From NCBI RefSeq assembly GCF_029407905.1, contig NC_073630.1, forward strand, positions 38,713,001-38,777,000: 64,000 bases of DNA, in the 5' to 3' direction. Source of the stretch: Bubalus kerabau (lineage: Eukaryota; Chordata; Mammalia; Artiodactyla; Bovidae). The stretch's first letter is position 1. Each line of letters starts with the position of its first letter. This document shows positions 1 to 10,931 of this stretch, piece after piece. The notes below the pieces were generated by a model, which saw only the letters and a program-made list of their open reading frames with translations, was not told the origin of the DNA and searched no databases. The position numbers and the translations under genes are program-made.

Positions 1-775
1 GGCGATTGTCGACCATCCAGAATCCCAAAAAGTCTTGTCTTGGTTAGCAACAAAGCCTGCTTGCAGTTTGGTAGAGGATGCCTCTCTGGGGCTGTAATTG
101 CCCCCTTCCAGCTCTGGCTGCCCTCGCCTACCTGTCTCTGGTGCCGGGTGGGCCTGTCCAAAGCTGGCCAGCTCTGTTCAGTCCTTTGTTCTGTGAGCGG
201 GCCTGGAAGTGTCTTAGGTTAGGGCTTTTTGCGGGATAGCTATCTCGCAGTCTGGGTTGCTATCTCTAGTTAGTTCCCTCAGATTGCCCTATGGGCATTC
301 AGGCCTGGTCCTTACCCTATGCAATGCAGCCCGCGCCTCCCTATCCAGCCTCCGCTTGCTAGTGGCTGATGCGAGCATCTGTGCTGCTTCTCCACTGGGA
401 GTTGCTGTTAGACATGTAATCTGTGGGTTTTAATTATTTATATTTCCTCCCGGTTATGTTGCCCTCTGAGGTTCCCAGGCTCGCCACAGACTCACCAGTG
501 AGAGTGTTTCCTGGTGTTTGGAAACTTCTCTTTTTTAAGACTCCCTTCCCCAGATGGATCTCCGTCCCTACCTCTTTTGTCTCTCTTTTTATCTTTTATA
601 TTTTTTCCTACCTCCTTTTGAAGACAATGGGCTGCCTTTCTGGGTTCCTGATGTCCTCTGCCAGCCTTCAGAAGTTGCTTTGTGGAATTTACTCAGTGTT
701 CAAATGTTCTTTCGATGAATTTGTGGGGGAGAAAGTGGTCTCCCCATCCTATTCCTCCACCATCTTCTCTATGGA
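1..775 (-). mobile_element. L1 (ruminant, L1-BT-like) 5' UTR, continues past left edge
   Basis: Read on the minus strand, this begins near 775 with the 'gaagatggtggaggaatagg' start typical of ruminant L1 and continues through the GC-richer 5' UTR to the window edge. No ORF1 start is reached, so only the promoter-bearing leader is visible. The 5' end looks complete rather than truncated, so the element may be full length to the left. An L1 5' UTR normally holds an internal RNA polymerase II promoter firing into the element. The other flank is outside the window, so no TSD can be checked. The small ORFs on either strand here are chance. Confidence 0.85.
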
Positions 776-2083
776 TTTCCCTAATCAGTTCTTATGAAAC
801 AGAAGCCACATACTCTGCAGCCAGCAGACAAACACAGCTAATGATCTGGTTACTTCTGTTATAAAAATTAAACATTTGCCTCTTGCCTTCCTCTGGCCTT
901 CCTTCATGTGTGCAGACATCTCCACCCTGTGATCACTCAACAAAAGACACCACAGCACATCCCAGCTTACCTTTAATGCGGAGCAATGTGTATGTGAGTA
1001 TCTGCCTACCCACGATCTTCTCCCTCTTACATTAAAATCTAACATGGTAACTTACCTTGTGGCATTCTGTTTGTCACTGCTCATCCAACCCTGTAAAAAT
1101 CAAAAATTTAGCCAACATCTGATACTGTATCATGTGAAGTGTTAAGCTATTTGGGGGCTTCATCCTGTTTCATTTGAAATTTCACAGTCACTCAAGGTGA
1201 CATTTCATATGTCAGGATCAGCAGTTCTTTAAGCTTAAAACTGTGAGCAGTGTGTTACCTTCCTCAGATCAATAAGAGGCTGCTCTAATCTTTGTACATC
1301 CTGGAATGTGTATTTCCAGTGTTTTCTAAATCCTTTGAGCAAAAAGTTTTCCAAATGATTTACAGAATGCATTCATGTTAGAAGTTGCTCCTCCAATTTC
1401 CGCAATTTGGTACCTGAGGCCTTTTTAAGGATTGTTATAGAAGTAAAATTTATTTCTTCAGGAGAAGTTGTACCATTGAGGAATATTATTATTAACCATT
1501 CTAAAAGGTCACATTACAACTACACTACATAATTTAGAAAATTTCAAAAATCACACTTTTAAGGAAGAACAAGTGGCATCATAAACAGCAGCAATGCTCC
1601 AAACCAAGCTATTGAGTCTCTTTATAAAACCTGGTTTTGATATTATTTGAAAATATGTACATAGGATTTCCAGTTTTATTGGTTCTCTGTGAAGGATCAC
1701 ATTGGAATATGTTTGGGTCCCAAATAGAGTCCAGAGTACAGCACACTTTCTCTGTTCATAGCCCTCTATTTTGTTTACTCCAGGCTAGAACACAGGCTTA
1801 AAATCTTTCTTCCCATTTAAAGACCTGACCCCAGTAAGCCTTCCAGGATGAGGACCTACTTCCACCCTTAGCATCTCCCAAAGCTATGTTATAAGTAGCC
1901 TGTTGACATTTCCACCCAAAAATGAGTTTGTTGGGAACTCCACTGCAATGACTACACATGTCTTAGAGAAAATAAAAATATAGGTGGGAATATTTCCTAG
2001 AATTTTAAAAGCATAGAGTTAGAAGTTTTACCTGTCATGTGCTTATTTTAAAATATTAATTTATCATTTGGTACTACTGACTT
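776..2083. other. AT-rich single-copy stretch, no recognisable gene
   Basis: I recognise no coding exon, RNA gene or repeat family. ORFs are short and without domain signatures. It may contain very old, unrecognisable repeat remnants. Confidence 0.5.
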
Positions 2084-2166
2084 TTGTTGTTACTGTTAAG
2101 TCACTAAGTCATATCTGACTCTTTGCAACCCCATGAACTGTAACCCTCTAGGCTCCTCTGTCCAAC
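2084..2166 (-). mobile_element. Bov-A monomer SINE fragment
   Basis: Reverse complement of the 3' half of a Bov-A monomer: a GTTGTT-type tail, then the block around 'gactctttgcaacccca' and the 'ggctcctctgtcca' block. It is truncated on its 5' side and diverged. Confidence 0.75.
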
Positions 2167-3035
2167 TATTGACTATCTCATCTAATATTATAAGGTATTC
2201 CAGGATGTTCCAAAATCTTAACATTAAAGAAATGACTTTTGGTGGTGCATAAACACCTCTAGTAAATTAATTGTTTAAAGAGGCACATTGAGGCTTTCAT
2301 TTGAGTGGTGTACTAATGGCTTTCTATTAGGATAATCAGACTGAAGAGTCCCATTTAAACCAGAGTTCAAATAGTGTTTGTATTTGGGTCTAGTTCAGGC
2401 TAGCAAAATTTCTGAGGACTTACAAATGGACTCACTAAACTGAATAAACCTGTGAGGAAAATTAGATTCTGATCTTATTTAGATTTTCAGTGGAGCAATT
2501 CAAGTTAATGTTATCTATTATGTAATCCTGAGAAGTTGCTAAGATAGGCAAAAGCTATTATTATCCCAAGTCTTTTTCTGATTTTCAAAAAACAAAACAG
2601 ATTTCAGGCCCTACAGAGTTAGTGACCATTATATCTATCATTCTACCTATAACAGATTATACACACACACATAAATCTTCTAAATGAAGTTATTAAACTT
2701 CAATCTAATTGATATTCTCTCTTTTAATTAAAATAACTCCTTTTTCTCAAGCTGATATTATTGCCCAGAGAAAATTTTCAAACCAGTAACCCTCCAAAGA
2801 TAACTGAGATTAACCCAGAGATGGTCATTTTCTTATGTTCTTGCAATTTGTCCATTTTCTTTCTATTTAGAGAGAGACTATTCCATATTAAACTTTTCTA
2901 TTTGATTCCTCAGGAAAGTCATAGTGATGAACTATAATGGTTTCTACAATAGAGTGAGGATTTATAAGAACCTCAGAATTGAGTATAGTAATGATAAGAT
3001 GAAAATGGGAACAAGCTACATTCTTAGACAGTATA
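2167..3035. other. AT-rich single-copy stretch
   Basis: Nothing recognisable apart from a very short CA run near 2660. No gene-like ORF. Confidence 0.45.
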
Positions 3036-4108
3036 TCAGTTGAGTTTAGTCGGGTCCGACTCTTTGCGACCCCATGGACTGCAGCACGCCAGCCTTCCCT
3101 GTCCATCACCAACTCCCAGAGCTTGCTCAAACTCATGTCCATTGAGTTGGTGATGCCATACAACCATCTCATTCTCTTTCATCCCCTTCTCCTCCTGCAT
3201 TCAATCTTCCCCAGCATCAGGGTCTTTTCCAATGAGTCAGTTCTTCACATCAGGTGACCAAAGTATTGGAGTTTCAGCTTCAACATCAGTCCTTCCAATG
3301 AACATTCAGGACTGATTTCCTTTAGGATGGACTGGTTGGATCTCCTTGCAGTCCAAGGGACTCTCAAGAATCTTCTCCAGCACCACAGTTCAAAAGCATC
3401 AATTGTTAAGCACTCAGCTTTCTTTATAGTACAACTCTCACACTCATACATGGCTACTGGAAAAATCATAGCTTTGACTAGATGGACCTTTGTTGGCAAA
3501 GTAATGTCTCTGCTTTTTAATATGCTGCCCAGGTTAGTCATAGCTTTTCTTCCATGGAGCAAGCATCCTTTAATTTCATGTTTGCAGTCACCACCTGCAG
3601 TGATTTTTGGAGACCAAGAAAATAGTCAGCCACTGTTTCCCCATCTATTTGCCATGAAGTGATGGGACCGGATGCCATGATCTTAGTTTTTTGAATGTTG
3701 AGTGTTAAGCCAGCTTTTTCACTTCCCTCTTTCACTTTCATCAAGAGGCTCTTTAGTTCCTCTTCACTTTCTGCCATAAAGGTGGTGTCATCTGCATATC
3801 TGAGGTTATTGATATTTCTCCCTGAAATCTTGATTCCAGCTTGTGGTTCATCCAGCTGGCGTTTTGCATGAAGTACTCTGCATATAAGTTAAATAAGCAG
3901 GATGACAATATACAGCCTTGATATACTCCTTTCCCAATTTGGAACCTGTCTGTTTTTCCATGTCCAGTTCTAACTGTTGCTTCTTGACCAGCATACAGAT
4001 TTCTCAGGAGGCAGGTAAGGTGGTTAGGTATTCCCATCTCTTGAAGAATTTTCCACTGTCTGTTGAGATCTACACAGTCAAAGTCTTTGGCATAATCAAT
4101 ATTGTACA
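3036..4108 (-). mobile_element. BovB LINE (RTE clade), 5'-truncated copy 1
   Basis: The minus strand encodes the reverse transcriptase C-terminal half and the 3' tail of BovB. Recognisable pieces include the region just before the YADD motif (a plus-strand complement of 'catctgcatatctgaggtt'), the 'MAESEEELKSLLMKVK' stretch, and the terminal 'DREGWRAAVHGVAKSRTRL' stretch next to the tail at 3036. The frame is broken into at least three pieces (roughly 3753-4037, 3538-3777 and 3245-3562), so this is a dead, older copy. The 5' break is near 4108, inside the RT domain. No convincing TSD was seen. Confidence 0.93.
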
Positions 4109-4170
4109 GAAACTATTCCAAGATCCACTGGTGAACCATGTTCTATTATTCCTTAAAGTTTTCCTAGGTT

Positions 4171-4390
4171 AGAAAGTTAAAGTTAGTTAAGTCGCTCAGT
4201 CATGTCCGACTCTTTGCAACCCCATGGACTGTAGCCCACCAGGCTCCTCCATCCATGGGATTCTCCAGGCAAGAATACTGGAGTGGGTTGTCATTTCGTT
4301 TTCCAGGGGATCTTCCCGACCCAGGAATCAAACCCAGGTCTCCCACATTAGAGGCAGACGCTTTAACCTCTGAGCCACCAGGGAAGCCCC
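4171..4390 (-). mobile_element. Bov-tA SINE
   Basis: Nearly complete tRNA-Glu-related SINE in reverse orientation. The Bov-A tail is at 4171-4300 and the tRNA-like head ends in 'gggaagcccc' at 4390. A 6-bp repeat 'taggtt' flanks it (about 4165 and 4392), compatible with a TSD. Confidence 0.92.
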
Positions 4391-7285
4391 ATAGGTTTAC
4401 TGTTTGTTTACTAGGTTACTGTTTGTTTATTAGAGAATGAAAAGCTTTGTTTGCCATTTCAGCTTACTGCACTAAAACAAAAGGACCAACATAAAGAGAG
4501 CCCTGCTTTTCTATTGAAACATTTTATTTGCATTGAGTGGACAAGTTTAAATATGTTAGATACTTAAAAGTATATAATTCATATGAAAACAACCATCATT
4601 TTATGTTATATCTGGTTTGTTGGAAGTAAAACGTTGTTTAGAAAGGAAACATTTCTCACTGATGACCTTTTAGAAATTGAATCTCATTTAAATATTCAAA
4701 GACTTCTCAAAATAATTGGTTTTTAAGGAAAGACAATTTTTCTTTCAGTTTAAGGGAATCTGTTCACTTTCCCTCAAGTTAAACAGGTTTTTTTTCCCCT
4801 TGTTTCAAAGAGAGGCATTCTTTGGAAATTGTAGTGTGTCTCTTAATGACAATGTTGCCCAGAATAGCTCCACTGTTAGTCTTGTGCCTGCTCTCTGATG
4901 CCCTACCAGTTCCAAATGCTGAAAAGAAACAAGAGCATAAAGACAGATAATGGGAGCTTCTGCTATTACTGACAAGAAACAAAGAGTACATGTGAGTTAA
5001 ATCTGTTCATTTTAGTGTCTGAAAATGTAATATTTCCATGGAACTTAATTCCTTTTATTGGCTCTGTAACTTTTTCCCTGAAGATAAAATTCAACCCACA
5101 GGCCACAAACAAAATATATTTAATCACTTTCAAATCATATATCAAATGGCAGCAACATGTCTCCTATGGGGATTTGAATTAATATGCCCCCTTATTTAAA
5201 GGATTATAGAGATCTTGTTACTTCTACAGAAACAGAAAATATACTTAAGGTTACTGTGGACAGTTAGGTATCAAGCATTCTAATTACTAAGTGAATCATA
5301 CCAAAAATTTTGAGGTAGTTGATGAAGTAATAAATGATTTAGTTGAAATGACAAATGTTTTTCCAGATGCTAATCATTTACTTTCACAGTTTTTAATTTT
5401 GTGCACATAGAGGTGTTCATCATTCATGTATTTTTGTATTTCTAATCCTTGTCTTTTTTTTTAATTCTTTTTACCATAATGCTTTTTTGTTTGTGTTCAT
5501 TAATTTTTATCTCTAGCTCCAGATGATTAGTCTAAAGGCAAATTTCATAACTTTGAACATCATTTCAATAATGTTTTCTATTTTATAAAGTTTTTATGTT
5601 TCAAAATTAATAATAGTCTGTTAATGAATTTATCTCAGTTATTTTTATTATGTTGTCCTCTTTCCCCACTGCATATATATTTTACTCTAATGCAGGGTTT
5701 TGCAGCAACATTTTTGAGCATAATTTTTACCCTTCCATGCCATTACATTGCTATAATTTCAAACAATTTCTTCTTTCAAGATTGTAGCTATAGAAAGAAG
5801 TGTGTGCAATCTCAATCAACATTCAGTGACGTGTTTAGATAAGAAAATTGAACCAAAATGCCAAGAAACATGTACAAATTTTTTAAACCCTCCCAGAGTT
5901 CACAAAAAATACTGCTCCTCCCCCTAACTTTTGATAAAAAGATGAAAATACTTAAAGGTGAATAAAAATTGCAAAAGCGTCTCCACAGTACACAAAATCA
6001 CCAATAATTGGAAACCAATGTCTAGAAATATTCTTTTTTTTTTTTACCAATTTGTTCTATTGAGCAATTTGTTATTATGATAAATTTGTCAAATCAGCCA
6101 AGTTTCAACCAATTCACCTATAGTTTAGTAGAATTGTTCCATGCTTTCTGGTGTTACCACTGGAATTTTAAAGTCCCTAACAGGGAAATCTCTGTTCAAA
6201 GTGAATGTTCATAGTCTTCCAGGAAAGTACATTTCTTCCTTGTCTCTGAGTTCCATTGTCTTCAGGAAATTCAATCACAATGTGTGCAATATATCCTAAC
6301 TTTATATGTGCTTTTAAAATTTATGAAGATTTAATGTGGTTCTGTGATATGCAAGGACCTCAAAAGTGCCAATATTAAAAGATTTTAGAAATTAAATATA
6401 TCCAGATACATCAAGGCACAAAAACAACAAGATACAGAAAAATATGGCTAACATTTGTACAAAACAAAATAAATCAAAAGTCTGCATTGTTAGAACAAAC
6501 CCATATTGAGGCAAAGGACACATAGAGTAGGAAATTTCAGTTTCTCTTAGTATTTTTTTATATACTATTTAGAATATTTATAGACATTTAGCAATTTATA
6601 TAAAGATTATATGGCTGGTATGAACAGGAAGTAATTTGGCCTAAAGTACAAATAAATCTGGTCATGGTCTAAACACATGTATCAGAGTCTAGGGAGATAA
6701 CTGGAAAGCAGCAGATCTAGGAACAAGCTTGATATTCAGGTGCACATGATGGGAGAGAGACACCTTGCCAGGCAAATGAATGTTCTTGACTCTCTAGAGC
6801 CCAAAGAGAGACTGACTGGTGAGCTGAGTCTTTCAGGCCATGGAGACAGAAATGCAGATCAGAAAGCTTCCTATGTTCTGTCAAAGTGAAAATTGCATGA
6901 GAAAAGCTTATACCGACAACGAAGACTTTATTTTTGAGACTATTGCAGTAGAGGAGAGAAACTGAACTCCACTCTGCTAAAAGAAAGCCAGGAGAGCTTT
7001 TAAGTGCTAAAATGAGCTGGTGGGAAAGTATTGGAGAATGATAAGGGCTAAGTTCATCACTTAGATGTGTTAAGCACATGCAGTTTTCTTAAATTGCAGT
7101 TCTGAATTTTTTTCTCTGTGATTTAAGCCATCTGTTTGCCAAGTGGCACTCACTGAATGTAGGCCACCACAGACTGAAAGATGCGGATGCCATCATCCTT
7201 GATGGTTACATTTCAAAGAATAGCTCCCAGGACTTGGAGAGAGACATCCCTGGGCTATAAAAATGGCAAGAAACTTTTAGAAAAA
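4391..7285. other. AT-rich stretch, mostly single-copy
   Basis: About 2.9 kb without a recognisable gene. Poly-T runs occur near 5453 and 6030. The part from about 6710 to 7285 is less AT-rich and reads like an old repeat or LTR-internal sequence, but I cannot assign it. The 120-codon minus ORF at 6717-7079 has no recognisable motif. Confidence 0.45.
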
Positions 7286-7568
7286 AGCATCAAAAGAATT
7301 TACAAGTTGCCTAAGGTAAATGCTTTAAGAAAAGGGAAAGCAGAGGATCATGGTTAAGAGGAGGTCTGTCTAAAGGTGAGTCAAGCTGAGGGGAACATTA
7401 GACCATCTTGATCATTTCTTTACATGTCTATCCATAAAGCCAAGGTTTCTTTGCCTTTCACTCCTATTGGGTCCTTAGAAAAATACTATAGTAACCAGAT
7501 GTGAGCTAAAATGTGAGCCAAAATGAGAGTTTAGAGATTAAAATAACTATGTAAAGGAGTTAAGTAGT
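7286..7568 (+). repeat. 283-bp locally duplicated segment, copy A
   Basis: This stretch recurs in the same orientation at 10648-10931, with roughly a dozen to fifteen substitutions and small indels (about 95% identity by eye). Both begin with 'agcatcaaaa' and end in a 'ttaagtagt / tttagtagt' motif; outside those limits the sequences are unrelated. It is not a SINE or LINE family I recognise. It could be part of an unassigned LTR element or a true local duplication. Confidence 0.9.
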
Positions 7569-7974
7569 CAGAGAGATGGGTGAGGTAGAAATTTCAGAAC
7601 ACAAAAATCAAAGATATTGAATTGCTTAAAGTATGAGTTGCACAAATATATGTTACCAAATAATAAATCACTTTAAAAGAGTCAATGCATCACATAAAAA
7701 CAGGATAGTCTAGAGTAAAATTTATCTTTGCAAACTAAAGAAATCAATAAATGTTTTAAGGAAGGCCTGTTACCCTTAAGATTCATTTCATTGATCTGAA
7801 AATATGGGTTTAAAAAAATCTCACTGTACAAACACATACAAAGATGGAAAGTTTATGAGAGAAGCTAAGAAACAGGAGAGCCAATACAACAGGTCCAAAT
7901 GAGTGGGAAATGAAGGTGTGGAAGAGTGGCAATAATTAAAGAAATAATAATACTAAAACTTCCGAAGTAAAAGA
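7569..7974. other. AT-rich stretch without recognisable content
   Basis: No gene and no repeat I can name. Purine-rich and A-rich, possibly degraded L1 sequence upstream of the L1 3' UTR that follows. Confidence 0.4.
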
Positions 7975-8193
7975 AAAATGTGAGAAACAGACTCACAGAC
8001 AAAGGGGAATGGACATGTGGCTGCAATGGGGGATGGGGGAGGGAGGGATAGAGGGAGAGTCTGGGGCTAGCTGATGAAAATTATTACACATAGAATGGAT
8101 ACATAACAAGGTCCTATGATATAGCACAGGGAACAATACACAACATACTATAACAAACCAAAATGGAAGAGAATATAAAAAACAATGTATATA
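7975..8193 (+). mobile_element. L1 3' UTR, left part (split by LTR)
   Basis: Matches the artiodactyl L1 3' UTR layout: a 'cagactcacagac' block, a G-rich gggagg tract (8025-8050), then 'atatagcacagggaac' and the approach to 'gtataactgaatcac'. The element resumes at 8931 after the LTR. No ORF2 sequence is recognisable upstream. Confidence 0.8.
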
Positions 8194-8930
8194 TGAGAGA
8201 GCCAACTCCTAGGCAGATTGATAAGAAGTCCAGGGTCCCCAAGGAGGAGAAAGGGGTCTGGGGCCCTTGAAGTGAAGATTGGGGGTCTGGAATTCTCAAG
8301 GAGGAGAAAAGGACAAACTTTTTTTTCCCTCTACATACCTTGCTGCTACTGCTAAGTCACTTCAGTTGTGTCCGACTCTGTGTGACCCCATAGATGGCAG
8401 CCCACTAGGCTCCCCCATCCCTGGGATTCTGCAGGCAAGAACACTAGTCTTAGTCAATCACACAACTCAGTTTAAGCTCTGTACTAGGGTTTATACAACA
8501 ATGTATCCGGCTATAAAACAGTTTCTCCTTCCTGAAAACCTTCTGACTAATCCTGATATTTTAGAATGTATATTGTGGGAGTGGGTCTGGAGAATATTTA
8601 TATTGTTAAATTCTAATCTTGTTATCATAAAATGTAAATTATGGGAGTAGGTCTGGTAAAATTTTTACAAACTTGAGACATTCTTTTGATTCATTGTAAT
8701 AACTAATTAAAACATATATAACATCATTGCTAACACTAGCAAGGGGTCACTCTTTCTGCCCTCTTCTGATGGCTATGTCAGAAGCTTTCTCTATCTCTTT
8801 TATACTTTAATAAAACTTTATTACACAAAAGCTCTGAGCGATCAAGCCTCATCTCTGGCCCTGGATTGAATTCTTCTCCTTCAGAGGCCAAGAATCTTGG
8901 CGTCTCTTATGGTTCAGCAACAAACTTTCA
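8194..8930 (+). mobile_element. Solo LTR of a ruminant endogenous retrovirus (BTLTR1-like)
   Basis: Starts TG and ends CA, and lies cleanly inside an L1 3' UTR: flanks 'tatata' and 'tctata' rejoin the L1 sequence, with a 6-bp TSD carrying one mismatch. U3-like features are a direct repeat 'caaggaggagaaa' at 8240 and 8297 and a second, imperfect tandem repeat (about 8560-8590 and 8630-8657). A TATA-like 'tataaaa' lies at 8512 and a polyadenylation signal AATAAA at 8809. No retroviral internal gene sequence adjoins it, so it is a solo LTR. The family name is from memory and tentative. Confidence 0.78.
8341..8446 (-). mobile_element. Bov-A2 SINE fragment nested in the LTR
   Basis: Reverse complement of a Bov-A2 monomer: a (GCT)n-type tail at 8341, then 'aagtcacttcag' and the 'ggcagcccactaggctcccc' block, breaking off after 'aagaacact' at 8446. 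LTR sequence continues on both sides. A clear TSD was not found. Confidence 0.82.
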
Positions 8931-9006
8931 TCTATAACTGAATCACTTTGCCGTATAGTAGAAATTAACAAATATTACAAAACAATTATACTTTACTGAA
9001 AAAATA
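8931..9006 (+). mobile_element. L1 3' UTR, right part
   Basis: Continuation of the L1 interrupted at 8193: 'tataactgaatcactttgcc' followed by the 'gaaattaacaaatatt' and 'caattatact' blocks that end artiodactyl L1 3' UTRs. It finishes in an A-rich tail near 9006. Confidence 0.8.
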
Positions 9007-9188
9007 TATTCGTGTACAGACTAGAAGGGCTCATCTATTTTTCAGGTGATTGATGAAAAATTACACATGCCTAAGTCATAGCATGGCCTAAAGGATAAAT
9101 ATATATCACATTCTTTGACAGAAAGAACAAATCACCTAAAAGAAAAAAAAGAAAAGAAAGTGGACATCAGACATCAATTTGCTGTATT

Positions 9189-10229
9189 CAGATCAGATCA
9201 GATCAGATCAGTCACTCAGTCGTGTCCGACTCTTTGCGACCCCATGAACCTCAGCACGCCAGGCCTCCCTGTCCATCACCAACTCCTGGAGTTCACTCAG
9301 ACTCATGTCCATCGAGTCAGTGATGCCATCCAGCCATCTCAGCCTCTGTCGGCCCCTTCTCCTCTTGCCCCCAATTCCTCCCAGCATCAGAGTCTTTTCC
9401 AATGAGTCAACTCTTCGCATGAGGTGGCCAAAGTACTGGAGTTTCAGCTTTAGCTTCATTCCTTCCAAAGAAATCCCAGGGCTGATCTCCTTCAGAATGG
9501 ACTGGTTGGATCTCCTTGCAGTCCAAGTGACTCTCAAGAGTCTTCTCCAACACCACAGTTCAAAACCATCAATTCTTCGGCACTCAGCCTTCTTCACAGT
9601 CCAACTTTCACATCCATACATGACCACAGGAAAAACCATAGCCTTGACTAGACAAACATTTGTTGGCAAAGTAATGTCTCTGCTTTTTAATATGCTATCT
9701 AGGTTGGACATAACTTTCCTTCCAAGGAGTAAGCGTCTTTTAATTTCATGGCTGCAGTCACCATCTGCAGTGATTTTGGAGCCCAGAAAAATAAAGTCTG
9801 ACACTGTTTCCCCTGTTTCCCCATCTATTTCCCATGAAGTGATGGGACTGGATGCCATGATCTTCGTTTTCTGAATGTTGAGCTTTAAGCCAACTTTTTC
9901 ACTCTCCGCTTTCACTTTCATCAAGAGGCTTTTTAGTTCCTCTTCACTTTCTGCCATAAGGGTGGTGTCATCTGCATATCTGAGGTTATTGATATTTCTC
10001 CCGGCAACCTTGATTCCAGTTTGTGTTTCTTCCAGTCCAGCATTTCTCATGATGTACTCTGCATATAAGTTAAAAAAGCAGGGTGACAATATACAGCCTT
10101 GACGTACTCCTTTTCCTATTTGGAATCAGTCTGTTGTTCCATGTCCAGTTCTAACTGTTGCTTCCTGACCCGCATACAAATTTCTCAAGAGGCAGATCAG
10201 GTGGTCTGGTATTCCCATGTCTTTCAGAA
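9189..10229 (-). mobile_element. BovB LINE, 5'-truncated copy 2
   Basis: About 1.04 kb of BovB 3' end. The tail at 9189 is a (TGATC)n pentamer array (four units, minus strand). The RT C-terminal reading frame is still open over 293 codons, the longest BovB frame in the window. The 5' truncation is near 10229, upstream of the YADD motif. It adjoins an L1 3' end at 10285. Confidence 0.95.
9208..10089 (-). pseudogene. BovB reverse transcriptase, C-terminal fragment (open 293-codon frame)
   Basis: This encodes the end of the RTE-type reverse transcriptase used by BovB to copy its RNA into a nicked target site. The fragment opens with 'SPCFFNLYAEY', the downstream part of RT motif B. The catalytic YADD is at residues 38-41, followed by the thumb and C-terminal region ending in 'AKSRTRLSD'. 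The endonuclease and the first half of RT are missing, so no active enzyme can come from it. The apparent start Met is internal to the parent protein. The open frame suggests relatively recent insertion. Confidence 0.85.
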
Positions 10230-10284
10230 GAATTTAGAATATTGTATATACCTGTCAGGGAATAAGGATCATTTAATAATATAC

Positions 10285-10358
10285 ACAAATATTGAATCAT
10301 TATGTTGTATACCTGAAACTAATATACTGTTGTAAATCAATTATACCTTAATATAAAT
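10285..10358 (+). mobile_element. L1 3' terminus fragment
   Basis: Matches the end of an L1 3' UTR ('ttgaatcattatgttgtat', 'cctgaaactaatata', 'gtaaatcaattatacc') followed by an A-rich tail. Upstream it abuts the truncated end of the BovB at 9189-10229 through about 55 bp of AT-rich sequence. Confidence 0.75.
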
Positions 10359-10361
10359 AAG

Positions 10362-10432
10362 TGAATATCTATATCTATATATAGATAGATATATACACAC
10401 ACACGTGTATGTGTGTGCATGCATGTGTGTGA
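10362..10432. repeat. Alternating purine-pyrimidine tract with inverted symmetry
   Basis: An (ATATCT)/(AGATAT) block with near-palindromic symmetry around 10380 runs into (AC)n, then switches through 'cgtgta' to (GT)n and 'gcatgcatgtgtgtg'. It lies between the L1 end and the next SINE. Confidence 0.85.
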
Positions 10433-10632
10433 GCTCAATCATGTCTGACTCTTTGAGACCCCATGGACTGTGGCCCACCACGCTTCTCTGTCCGTGGGAT
10501 TTCCCAGGCAAGAATACTGGAATGTATTGCCATTTCCTCCTCCAGGGGATCTTCCTGACCCAGGGATCAAAGCCACATCTCTTGCATCTCCTGCATTAGC
10601 AGGTGGTTCTCTACCACTGTGTCATCTGAAAA
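10425..10632 (-). mobile_element. Bov-tA SINE
   Basis: Reverse-oriented Bov-tA: the tail side merges with the GT tract, the Bov-A part is at 10433-10555, and a diverged tRNA-like head ends near 10632. It is older than most other Bov-tA copies here, with many substitutions in the head. Confidence 0.88.
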
Positions 10633-10647
10633 GTATATATATATATA

Positions 10648-10931
10648 AGCATCAAAATAATTTACAAGTTGCCTAAGGTAAATGCTTTAAGAAAAGGGAA
10701 AGCAGAGGATCATGGTTAAGAGGAGGTCTGTCTAAAGGTGAGTCAAGCTGAGGGGAACATTAGACCATCTTGATCATTTCTTTACATGCCTATCCATAAA
10801 ACCAAGGTTTCTTTGCCTTTCACCTCCTATCGGATCCTTAGAAGAATACTATAGTAACCAGATGTGAGCCAAAATGTGAGCCAAAATGAGAGTTTAGAGA
10901 TAAAAATGGCTACGTAAAGGATTTTAGTAGT
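10648..10931 (+). repeat. 283-bp locally duplicated segment, copy B
   Basis: Second copy of the segment at 7286-7568, same orientation, 3.36 kb downstream. It begins immediately after a (TA)n run that follows a Bov-tA and ends at an unrelated 'tttagtttatagcccgc' flank. Confidence 0.9.

Noticed and set aside
9305..9874. Plus-strand ORF of 189 codons
   Set aside because: Antisense shadow of the BovB RT frame; the same protein-like pattern recurs at 20214, 23170, 24801 and 56114 wherever BovB occurs.
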